From: Sphingobacteriaceae bacterium
Lineage (GTDB): Bacteria > Bacteroidota > Bacteroidia > B-17B0 > Aurantibacillaceae
Length of the DNA: 41,528 nt
Reading direction: 5' to 3'
Assembly (NCBI GenBank): GCA_023251775.1
Contig: JAHEYC010000026.1
Location: forward strand, 1-41,528
Shown: piece after piece, positions 9,968 through 16,731 of the stretch
Numbering within the stretch: the stretch's first letter is position 1
Layout: each line of letters opens with the position of its first letter
Notes under the pieces: generated by a model
The model's database searches: none
The model's input: only the letters and a program-made list of their open reading frames with translations
Told to the model about the DNA's origin: nothing
Program-made: the position numbers and the translations under genes

Positions 9968-10888
9968 ATGACAAAAGTACTCATCGCCACCGAAAAAGCT
10001 TTTGCTGCTAAAGCGGTAGAAGGAATAAAAAAAATATTTGCTGATGCAGGAATGGAAACTGTTTTATTGGAGAATTATACCGATGCCAACGATCTTGTAA
10101 AAGCAGTAGCAGATGTTGATGGATTGATAATTCGCAGCGATAAAGCAACTCGTAAAGTTATTGAAGCAGGAAAAGCGCTTAAAATAATTGTTCGTGCTGG
10201 CGCGGGATACGATAATATTGACTTGGCTGCAGCAACCGAAAAAGGAATTGTGGCTATGAATACTCCCGGACAAAATTCAAACGCAGTTGCCGAACTTACA
10301 TTTGGAATGTTGGTATTTATGGCAAGAGCTAATTTTAAAGGAGGTTCAGGAACTGAATTAAAAGGAAAAAAATTAGGCATTCACGCTTATGGAAATGTTG
10401 GGAAAAATGTTGCTCGCATTGCGAAGGGATTTGGTATGGAAGTTCTTGCTTTTGATCCATTCGTTCCAAAAGAAACTATCGAAAAAGATGGCGTTACTGT
10501 TGTAGCCACTGTTGAAGAACTTTATTCTACATGTCAATACATTTCATTAAATATTCCCGCAACCGAAAAAACTAAAAAGTCGATCAACTTCGATCTTCTT
10601 TCAAAAATGCCTAAAGGCGCAACAGTTGTAAATACTGCACGTAAAGAAGTTATTGATGAGGAAGGATTGAAAGCAATTTTTGTTTCGCGACCTGATTTTA
10701 AATATGTATCCGATATTGCTCCCGATAATCATGCCGACCTTTTACAATTTGAGAACAGATATTATTCTACTCCAAAAAAACAAGGTGCCGAAACTTCCGA
10801 AGCAAATATTAATGCCGGTTTAGCAGCGGCCAATCAAATTGTGGCATTCATTAAAACCGGAAACAAAACTTTTCAAGTCAATAAATAA
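9968..10888 (+). CDS. serA: D-3-phosphoglycerate dehydrogenase, short Bacteroidota type
   Basis: Catalyses the NAD-dependent first step of serine synthesis, 3-phosphoglycerate to 3-phosphohydroxypyruvate. At 306 aa it has only the substrate and NAD-binding domains and lacks the ACT regulatory domain. Visible: VRAGAGYDNID; a Rossmann motif in the unusual form GIHAYGNVGKNVA (from residue 137); and NTARKEVID with the catalytic Arg225. Where most 2-hydroxyacid dehydrogenases have TPH with the catalytic His, this protein has STPKKQGAETSEA (Lys270-Lys271); from memory this is shared by Bacteroides SerA proteins. The usual neighbour serC is not upstream, but DUF1015 follows 36 nt downstream as in many Bacteroidota. 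Pathway assignment rests on family resemblance and the DUF1015 context. Confidence 0.88.
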   Translation: MTKVLIATEKAFAAKAVEGIKKIFADAGMETVLLENYTDANDLVKAVADVDGLIIRSDKATRKVIEAGKALKIIVRAGAGYDNIDLAAATEKGIVAMNTPGQNSNAVAELTFGMLVFMARANFKGGSGTELKGKKLGIHAYGNVGKNVARIAKGFGMEVLAFDPFVPKETIEKDGVTVVATVEELYSTCQYISLNIPATEKTKKSINFDLLSKMPKGATVVNTARKEVIDEEGLKAIFVSRPDFKYVSDIAPDNHADLLQFENRYYSTPKKQGAETSEANINAGLAAANQIVAFIKTGNKTFQVNK

Positions 10889-10924
10889 ATTCATCCTATA
10901 CTATCTACAAAAGATCTCATTATT

Positions 10925-12172
10925 ATGGCAATTTTAAAAGCATTCAAAGGTATTCGTCCCCCTCAAGCAATTGTAAAAGCATTAGCATGTCGTCCGTACG
11001 ACGTATTAAATTCTAAAGAAGCGCGCATAGAAGCTCAAGGCAATGAAGTTTCTTTATTACACATTACAAAACCGGAAATTGATCTTCCTGAGAATATTGA
11101 TGAGCACGATGATCAAGTGTACGCAAAAGCGAGATCAAATTTTGAAAAATTTCAAAAGAACGATTGGTTAGTTCAAGATGAGAAAGAGTGTTTATACATC
11201 TACGCTCAAACTATGAATGGGCGCACGCAATATGGTTTGGTAGGTTCGGCAGGCGTTGATGATTATATGAATGGCATCATCAAAAAACACGAATTAACTC
11301 GTCCCGATAAAGAAGAAGATCGCATGAAACACGTTCTCGCAGCGGATGCAAATATTGAACCTGTATTTTTTACCTATCCTGCCGTTAAAGAAATCGACGC
11401 CATAGTTGCACATGTTGTGCAAACACAAAAAGCAGATTACGATTTTGTGGCGGATGATGGATTTGGTCACCATTTTTGGGCCATAAAAGATGATGCTATA
11501 ATTAATAGATTGATCGATCTTTTCGCAAAAGTTCCTTATACTTATGTTGCGGATGGTCACCACCGAACAGCTGCGGCTGCTTTAGTGGGCAATGAGAAAA
11601 AACAAAAAAATCCAAATCATACCGGAAAAGAAGAATATAATTATTTCTTGGCTGTACATTTTCCGGGAGATCAGTTGAATATCATCGATTATAATCGCGT
11701 TGTGAAAGACCTGAATAATTTAAGTCCGGCACAATTACTCGAAAAATTAAAATTGGTGTTTGATGTTGAAGAAAAAGGAACAGAAATATACAAACCAAAC
11801 AAACTGCATAATTTCAGTATGTATTTGGAAGGAAAATGGTATTCGATGACAGCCAAAAAAGGAAACTATAACGATAGCGATCCTATTGGCGTATTAGATG
11901 TAACTATCCTTTCAAAATTAATTTTAGAAAGTTTACTTGGAATAAAAGATCTTAGAACAGACAAACGCATTGATTTTGTAGGGGGGATACGCGGTTTAGG
12001 AGAATTGAAAAAGCGTGTAGATTCGGGCGAAATGAAAGTTGCCTTTGCACTTTATCCGGTTTCCATGCAACAATTATTTGATATTGCTGATACGGGAAAT
12101 ATCATGCCTCCAAAAACAACTTGGTTCGAACCGAAATTACGAAGCGGTTTGGTGATCCATAAATTATCTTAA
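10925..12172 (+). CDS. DUF1015 family protein
   Basis: A 415-aa cytosolic protein without signal peptide or membrane segments. It matches DUF1015 along its length: N-terminal IRPPQAIVKALACRPYDVLN, the central signature VADGHHRTAAAALVG around residue 205, and a C-terminal GGIRGLGELKKRVDSGEMK block. The DGHHR motif suggests an active or ligand-binding site (it resembles ParB/Srx-type motifs), but no reaction is established to my knowledge. The gene sits 36 nt after serA and 12 nt before yggS-like. In Bacteroidota the serA-DUF1015 pairing is recurrent, which hints at a link with serine or phosphoserine metabolism; that link is inference. Confidence 0.88.
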   Translation: MAILKAFKGIRPPQAIVKALACRPYDVLNSKEARIEAQGNEVSLLHITKPEIDLPENIDEHDDQVYAKARSNFEKFQKNDWLVQDEKECLYIYAQTMNGRTQYGLVGSAGVDDYMNGIIKKHELTRPDKEEDRMKHVLAADANIEPVFFTYPAVKEIDAIVAHVVQTQKADYDFVADDGFGHHFWAIKDDAIINRLIDLFAKVPYTYVADGHHRTAAAALVGNEKKQKNPNHTGKEEYNYFLAVHFPGDQLNIIDYNRVVKDLNNLSPAQLLEKLKLVFDVEEKGTEIYKPNKLHNFSMYLEGKWYSMTAKKGNYNDSDPIGVLDVTILSKLILESLLGIKDLRTDKRIDFVGGIRGLGELKKRVDSGEMKVAFALYPVSMQQLFDIADTGNIMPPKTTWFEPKLRSGLVIHKLS

Positions 12173-12184
12173 TAATAGAATAAA

Positions 12185-12835
12185 ATGTCAGTTGCAGATA
12201 ATCTTCTTCAAATAAGATCAACATTACCTGCAGCTGTTACGCTTGTTGCTGTTTCAAAAACAAAACCTAAAGAACTTATTACCGAAGCGTATGAAGCCGG
12301 TCAAAAAGACTTTGGCGAAAATTACGTTCAGGAATTGTGCGATAAGCACGAGCAATTACCAAAAGATATCCGTTGGCATTTTATTGGTCACTTGCAAAGC
12401 AATAAAGTAAAAAGCATTGCGCCTTTTGTACATTTAATTCATGGCGTTGATAGTTTTAAACTTTTAAAAGAGATAAATAAGGAAGCGAAAAAGAATGACC
12501 GAATCATAAACTGTTTACTTCAATTATTTATTGCCAACGAAGAAACCAAATTCGGTTTAAGTTTTGAAGAAGCAGATGCTATTTTGAAAAGTGATGAATT
12601 AAAAACCTTAGAGAATATTTCCATCAAAGGCTTTATGGCCATGGCAACAAATACAGATAATGAAGAACAAATTCGTTCGGAATTCAGATCGGTCAAAATA
12701 TTTGCAAAAAAATATCCTCACTTATCCGTTTTAAGTTATGGCATGAGCAGCGACTTTAAAATTGCCGTCGAAGAAGGAAGTACAATGGTGCGTTTGGGCA
12801 GTAGTATTTTTGGTGAACGAAATTATACTAAATGA
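12185..12835 (+). CDS. YggS/PROSC family PLP-binding protein
   Basis: A 216-aa protein of the PLP homeostasis family (YggS, PLPBP). The PLP lysine is Lys25 in VAVSKTKP. GENYVQEL, WHFIGHLQSNK and the C-terminal SYGMSSDFKIAVEEGSTMVR and GSSIFGER motifs are all present, and the length is close to the usual 220-230. These proteins have the alanine racemase-like barrel but no known enzymatic activity; they buffer PLP and their loss disturbs B6 and amino-acid metabolism. It lies 12 nt after the DUF1015 gene and overlaps the next gene by 4 nt (ATGA), so translation is likely coupled. Confidence 0.93.
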   Translation: MSVADNLLQIRSTLPAAVTLVAVSKTKPKELITEAYEAGQKDFGENYVQELCDKHEQLPKDIRWHFIGHLQSNKVKSIAPFVHLIHGVDSFKLLKEINKEAKKNDRIINCLLQLFIANEETKFGLSFEEADAILKSDELKTLENISIKGFMAMATNTDNEEQIRSEFRSVKIFAKKYPHLSVLSYGMSSDFKIAVEEGSTMVRLGSSIFGERNYTK

Positions 12836-13764
12836 GCGGCGTATTCATAGCGCTTATTACTACTCTTTGTTGGAGCTTAGGGATCTTTCCATTTACGGAA
12901 GCCTCTAAACGCATTGGGGCAGGACCCATCAACCAATACCGTTTATTATTAGCTTGGTTAATTATGAGTGGCATTTTATTTTTTGCCTACTCTATTTCTT
13001 TTACGCAACAATTCAGCGATCCAAAATTATATCATTATATTTTTTTAGGAGCTTCCGGCATTGTAGGTTTTACCATTGGAGATTATTGTAGCTTTAGATC
13101 GTTTGTTTTACTCGGACCAAAACTCAGCAGTTTGTACATGACCTTTGCGCCGGGCTCTGCGCTTATTATTGGTTTTTTTCTATTGGGCGAAAAAGTAAAT
13201 CTTATTGGGATCTTTGGAATACTCATTACCATTGGAGGAGTTATTTGGCTCACACTTTCAAAAAAAGATGCTAACGCTGCGCATCAAGTTGGATTTGAAA
13301 GAGACAGAACAGGAATTATTTTAGGAATTGTTGGGGCTTTATGTCAAGGTGTAGGATTAGTATTATCAAAATACGGAATGGATTACTACGCCGAAAAATT
13401 ACCAACCATGCACGCCGTTTGGATCCGATTATTATTTGCTTTCGTAGCTGCATTTATTCTTTCTATTATCACCGGAAAATTGATCGCTAACTCAAAACCC
13501 GTTTTTAAAAACACAAATAATGCTATTCCATTTATGATCATGGGAACTTTGCTTGGTCCAATTGCAGGAGTAACATGCTCGCTGTTGGCCATTCAAAAAT
13601 TAGAAGTTGCCGTGGCACAAACTATTTTTGCATTATTACCCATTGTTGTTTTCCCTGTAAATCTTTTAGTTTATAAAGAGAAGATCACTATCCAATCTGT
13701 TTTTGCTTGTTTAACCGCTATCCTAGGTGTAATTCTTTTAATATGGCGAAACGACATTTTATAA
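12832..13764 (+). CDS. EamA/DMT-superfamily transporter
   Basis: A 310-aa inner-membrane protein with about ten hydrophobic segments arranged as two EamA repeats, each ending with a VVIFPVN...LGVILL or GVIWL type helix. The motif GDYCSFRSFVLLGPKLSSL near residue 85 and GPIAGVTCSLLAIQKLEVAVAQT near residue 245 are the two pseudo-symmetric halves. The start overlaps the yggS stop by 4 nt. DMT exporters carry amino acids, nucleotides or other metabolites; neighbouring serA and yggS make an amino acid or B6 vitamer conceivable, but the substrate cannot be read from sequence. Confidence 0.88.
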   Translation: MSGVFIALITTLCWSLGIFPFTEASKRIGAGPINQYRLLLAWLIMSGILFFAYSISFTQQFSDPKLYHYIFLGASGIVGFTIGDYCSFRSFVLLGPKLSSLYMTFAPGSALIIGFFLLGEKVNLIGIFGILITIGGVIWLTLSKKDANAAHQVGFERDRTGIILGIVGALCQGVGLVLSKYGMDYYAEKLPTMHAVWIRLLFAFVAAFILSIITGKLIANSKPVFKNTNNAIPFMIMGTLLGPIAGVTCSLLAIQKLEVAVAQTIFALLPIVVFPVNLLVYKEKITIQSVFACLTAILGVILLIWRNDIL

Positions 13765-13807
13765 AAGAGTTAAAAAAATGTTAAAGCTGTAACATTATCA
13801 CCTTCTC

Positions 13808-14455
13808 ATGCGTTACACTTGTATGCGCAAAAAACTCATCCTCCTCACCGCCTTATTAGGCGTAGTATTTTTAAGTGCCTTTCAAGGTGCTAAATTTAAA
13901 AAAGCTGATGGTCCCGCCTTAAAAAGCGGTGATATTATTTTCATCATTAATCCGGCCGGACAAGGAAAAGCCATACAACTTGCAACAAAATCAAAATACA
14001 CACATGTGGGTATTATTTTTATTGAAGATGGAAAAACATTTGTCTACCATGCAGTAGAACCTGTTAGCAAAAGTACCTTGAGCGATTTTATTGGAATGAG
14101 CGAAGATGGAACTTACAGCATCAAACGATTAAAGGATCAATCATTACTTACCGATAAGATCCTTACGCAAATGAGATCGGAGGCCACTTTAAAATTAGGC
14201 ATTCATTATGATCTTGGTTTTAATTGGAGCGATGAAGAATTATATTGCTCCGAGTATGTTTGGAAATTATATGATCATGCATTGAAAATTGAATTAGGAA
14301 AATTGAGACCCTTAAAAGAATTTGACCTTTCACATCCTAAAGTACAACAGATCATGAAACAAAGGTATGGTAAACATATTCCTTACGACGAAAAAATGAT
14401 CTCGCCCGGAGATATGTACAATAGCGGTTTTTTAGAAGAAGTTAAACTACAATAA
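13808..14455 (+). CDS. YiiX-like permuted NlpC/P60 (papain-like) hydrolase
   Basis: A 215-aa exported protein. Two starts are possible: ATG 13808, and ATG 13823 (Met6), which begins a textbook signal peptide (MRKKLILLTALLGVVFLSAF). The fold is circularly permuted relative to classical NlpC/P60: the catalytic His comes first (YTHVGIIF, His66) and the Cys later (LYCSEYVWKLY, Cys147), as in YiiX/YebB proteins. The SGDIIFI strand before the His also fits. Family members are amidases or thioesterases acting on lipids or wall peptides; the substrate here is unknown. The 3' end overlaps the convergent membrane-protein gene by 14 bp, so no terminator lies between them. Confidence 0.85.
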   Translation: MRYTCMRKKLILLTALLGVVFLSAFQGAKFKKADGPALKSGDIIFIINPAGQGKAIQLATKSKYTHVGIIFIEDGKTFVYHAVEPVSKSTLSDFIGMSEDGTYSIKRLKDQSLLTDKILTQMRSEATLKLGIHYDLGFNWSDEELYCSEYVWKLYDHALKIELGKLRPLKEFDLSHPKVQQIMKQRYGKHIPYDEKMISPGDMYNSGFLEEVKLQ

Positions 14456-15035
14456 AGTATAATAGATTTATCGCATTCATCAAACTCACGGCAATAAGCG
14501 AGTAGTTCACTAAATTCATATTGTGTGCAAATACTAAGAACGTGATAAGCGTAACCGAGATCCCAAGGAAAATAAGCGGAATAACTCTCCACAAACGATA
14601 TTCCGATACGGAAGTGCTCACCATTACCTTCACTTCTTTTTGAAGCAAAAAATCCTTCCCCACATAAAAATCAGAATTAGGTTTTGGTAGCTGAATATTC
14701 TCACCAACATAAAATTGGTAATGCGCATCGTTTTTTCCCCAAACACTCATAAAGCGTATCACCCGCTCCGGGCCCACATCGCGCATATACTCGTCGATAT
14801 TTGCTTTTGTGCAAACATCCTTAGTATAATTAGCCGGACCATACATACAAAAAACGATCTCGCAATAAATAATGATGCTAATGATATTGAAAATATTGAG
14901 AACCTTATAACGTCTGGTTTTTTTAAGCTTCTCAATTTGTTTGGTTTGCTTATTGCGTTTAAAGGTAATTACATCCTTAAGTTGCTCAGGAGTTAAAGGA
15001 ACACGGGATTGCTTCTTGTTTCCTTCAAAGGTCAT
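14442..15035 (-). CDS. Conserved-looking membrane protein of unknown function
   Basis: A 197-aa protein I do not recognise. The N-terminal 45 residues are hydrophilic and strongly basic (for example FKRNKQTKQIEKLKKTRR). One hydrophobic segment follows (about 47-66), then a soluble stretch of about 80 residues with GKNDAHYQFYVGENIQLPKP, and two C-terminal hydrophobic segments (about 150-168 and 174-196). The loop between segments probably faces the periplasm. Its ATG lies 1 nt after the stop of the GT2 glycosyltransferase gene, so the two are almost certainly co-transcribed and may act together at the inner membrane. The 3' end overlaps the opposing YiiX-like gene by 14 bp. No catalytic motif is seen. 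Confidence 0.75.
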   Translation of the reverse strand: MTFEGNKKQSRVPLTPEQLKDVITFKRNKQTKQIEKLKKTRRYKVLNIFNIISIIIYCEIVFCMYGPANYTKDVCTKANIDEYMRDVGPERVIRFMSVWGKNDAHYQFYVGENIQLPKPNSDFYVGKDFLLQKEVKVMVSTSVSEYRLWRVIPLIFLGISVTLITFLVFAHNMNLVNYSLIAVSLMNAINLLYFIVV

Positions 15036-15036
15036 C

Positions 15037-15996
15037 TTAATTTAAGTTGATCTTTTTATCTAAGAGATAATTATTACGAATAGAACTATTACGCAAAACA
15101 AGTTCGCCAATAAATCCTGCTAAGAACATCATACTTCCAATGATCATGCAGGCAAGCGAAATATAGAACGAGGGGCGTTGCGTTAATAATCTCGCCGGAT
15201 GATGTGTAAAAACGCAATACAATTTATGAGCTCCCAAATAAAATGCGAAACCAAATCCAACAAAAAATAAAAGTGTGCCTAGAAGTCCAAAAAAATGCAT
15301 GGGGCGTTTACCAAATTTCGAAAGAAAACTTATGGTGAGAAGATCAAGAAAACCGTTGATGAATCTACTCCATCCAAATTTACTTGTGCCGTATTTGCGC
15401 GGACTATGCTGCACAACCTTCTCTCCTATTTTTGTAAAACCTGCCGCTTTTGCAAGCACCGGAATAAAACGATGCATCTCGCCATAAACTTCAATGCTTT
15501 TTACAACTTCTTTTTTATAAGCCTTTAAACCGCAATTCATATCGTGCAATTTAATGCCGCTCATTTTGCGAGTAGAATAATTAAATAATTTACTCGGAAT
15601 ATTTTTGGTCACGGTATTATCGTAACGTTTTTGTTTCCATCCACTCACAAGATCATAATTCTCATTTACGATCATATTATAAAGACCGGGGATCTCATCA
15701 GGACTATCTTGCAGATCTGCGTCCATGGTAATAACTACATCTCCCTGTGCCGCCTCAAAACCAACATATAACGCAGGCGACTTACCGTAATTCCTTCTGA
15801 ATTTAATAGCTTTTGTATTCGGATCAGCTTTGCTTAATGATTGGATCGCTTGCCATGATTTATCTTTACTTCCATCGTCAATAAAAATGATCTCGTACGA
15901 GAACTTGTTATCAGTCATTACCTTCACTATCCGATCGTGTAGTTCAGGCAGGGATTCTTCTTCATTTAAAAGGGGAATTATGACCGAGATATCCAT
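15037..15996 (-). CDS. GT2 family glycosyltransferase, DPM1/GtrB-like, with two membrane helices
   Basis: A 319-aa enzyme expected to transfer a sugar from a nucleotide donor to undecaprenyl (polyprenyl) phosphate. The GT-A domain shows ISVIIPLLNEEESLPEL at the N-terminus, FIDDGSKDKS, the metal-binding MDADLQDSPDE (Asp92-Asp94) and the SGWKQKRYD region. Two hydrophobic helices follow (about 235-258 and 275-300), typical of GtrB-type proteins. The longest frame begins at TTG 16005, but ATG 15996 gives the canonical N-terminus, and the -7-like TAGCTTTG at 16003-16010 overlaps the longer version. The small membrane protein downstream is 1 nt away. The glycan pathway is not shown by neighbours. 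Confidence 0.9.
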   Translation of the reverse strand: MDISVIIPLLNEEESLPELHDRIVKVMTDNKFSYEIIFIDDGSKDKSWQAIQSLSKADPNTKAIKFRRNYGKSPALYVGFEAAQGDVVITMDADLQDSPDEIPGLYNMIVNENYDLVSGWKQKRYDNTVTKNIPSKLFNYSTRKMSGIKLHDMNCGLKAYKKEVVKSIEVYGEMHRFIPVLAKAAGFTKIGEKVVQHSPRKYGTSKFGWSRFINGFLDLLTISFLSKFGKRPMHFFGLLGTLLFFVGFGFAFYLGAHKLYCVFTHHPARLLTQRPSFYISLACMIIGSMMFLAGFIGELVLRNSSIRNNYLLDKKINLN

Positions 15997-16002
15997 AAAG
16001 TA

Positions 16003-16010
16003 CAAAGCTA
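16003..16010 (-). promoter_or_regulatory. Candidate -7 element for the GT2 gene
   Basis: TAGCTTTG on the minus strand matches TAnnTTTG exactly and ends 6 nt before the ATG at 15996. No TTG is seen at the expected upstream spacing, so support is partial. Confidence 0.4.
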
Positions 16011-16053
16011 CTAAAAATGAGGAAAAAGGGTGTTTTTATTAGTTAAGGAACGT

Positions 16054-16071
16054 AAAAATGCTTGCATTTTT
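16054..16071. repeat. Perfect 8-bp palindrome AAAAATGC-TT-GCATTTTT
   Basis: An inverted repeat with a 2-nt centre between the divergent GT2 gene and the SRP RNA gene, 24 nt upstream of the SRP -7 element. It could be a regulator site or simply an A/T-rich symmetrical stretch. Confidence 0.45.
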
Positions 16072-16094
16072 CATCAAAAACGTAAAAAAAACTG

Positions 16095-16102
16095 TATTTT
16101 TG
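16095..16102 (+). promoter_or_regulatory. -7 element of the SRP RNA gene
   Basis: TATTTTTG is an exact match to TAnnTTTG and ends 5 nt before the first base of the SRP RNA terminal stem, the expected distance to the transcription start. A clear -33 TTG at about 20 nt is missing. Confidence 0.6.
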
Positions 16103-16106
16103 CGGT

Positions 16107-16201
16107 GGGTAAGTCCTCCACGACCAGCTCCTGCTGAATCCCCCAGGCTGGGAACGGAGCAAGGGTAAGTGGTTGAGCGGTGCGATGGAGGTAGCTTACC
16201 C
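16107..16201 (+). ncRNA. ffs: Signal recognition particle RNA, bacterial small type (4.5S-like)
   Basis: About 95 nt that fold into one long hairpin. The ends pair as GGGTAAG (16107-16113) with CTTACCC (16195-16201), and TCCTCCA pairs with TGGAGG just inside. The apex carries the Ffh-binding elements in the right order: CAGG (16144-16147), a 3-bp stem CTG/CGG, the GGAA tetraloop (16151-16154) and AGCA (16158-16161), matching the symmetric loop and GNRA cap of domain IV. A T run from 16203 acts as terminator. The RNA works with Ffh and FtsY in co-translational membrane targeting. Exact ends are estimated from base pairing. Confidence 0.93.
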
Positions 16202-16216
16202 TTTTTTTATTTCCTT

Positions 16217-16289
16217 AAATTTCAGATGACAAATTGAGCAAATTGCAGATTCGAGCAGTAATGCCCACAAAATTTGTAATCTGAAATTT
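16217..16289. repeat. Fold-back repeat with near-perfect 19-bp arms
   Basis: Bases 16217-16235 and 16271-16289 are inverted copies with one mismatch in 19; the outer 11 bp (AAATTTCAGAT with ATCTGAAATTT) are perfect. The 35-nt loop and the 3' flank repeat the same words (AATTTGTAAT, AATTGCAGAT). It lies between the SRP RNA terminator and the end of the opposite-strand gene at 16306. Confidence 0.75.
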
Positions 16290-16305
16290 GTAATTTGTAA
16301 ATCGC

Positions 16306-16731
16306 TTAGCCGACCTTAGTCACTTCAGCAAAATTACCTTTGATCTTAAAACGCCAAGTAGTATCAAATATCTTTGGGAGATAGCGTTTGTATAATAGCA
16401 TGCGTGCATTTTCTTTTTTATCATCCTCCCCTTCCCTGCCTACAGCATTGAATTCGTAAAAATTTACTTTTGGATGTTCTTTGATATAATTCAAAACAAT
16501 TTCAACAATGGTATTCATCACGGTAAAAACTTCACCGCGATTTGTTGCAACATATTCTTCTCCTTCAAATTCATCGTTGATCACACCAAATACAATATTA
16601 GAATGTAAAATATTATCTTGTAATCTTCCAAAGCGCACTTCATATCTCATACCACTTGTGGTATTAAAATAGTAAACGCCTGCACTTGGAATGCTGGGAA
16701 ATTCTATTTCGAATATTCTGTCTTTACCCAA
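16306..16731 (-). CDS. Unknown 141-aa soluble protein coupled to the acyl-CoA dehydrogenase gene
   Basis: I do not recognise this family. The protein has no signal peptide or membrane segment. It begins GKDRIFEIEFPSIPSAGVYYF, has a middle helix-like segment (EVFTVMNTIVEIVLNYIKEH) and ends in KIKGNFAEVTKVG. Only a TTG (16731) is available as start; it overlaps the stop of the upstream dehydrogenase gene by 8 nt, which argues for translational coupling rather than a chance frame, as does the absence of stop codons over 140 codons in AT-rich DNA. Acidic and basic residues alternate at GREGEDDKKEN, probably an exposed loop. Function is open. Confidence 0.7.
   Translation of the reverse strand: MGKDRIFEIEFPSIPSAGVYYFNTTSGMRYEVRFGRLQDNILHSNIVFGVINDEFEGEEYVATNRGEVFTVMNTIVEIVLNYIKEHPKVNFYEFNAVGREGEDDKKENARMLLYKRYLPKIFDTTWRFKIKGNFAEVTKVG

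Noticed and set aside
13808-13825. TACACTTG (13814-13821) as a -7 element for the YiiX-like gene
   Set aside because: It ends 1 nt before the second ATG, so a start site would fall inside or past that codon, and no spaced TTG exists.
16107-16201. tRNA or riboswitch instead of SRP RNA
   Set aside because: No cloverleaf or aptamer core; the CAGG/GGAA/AGCA apex and the end-to-end stem identify the SRP RNA.
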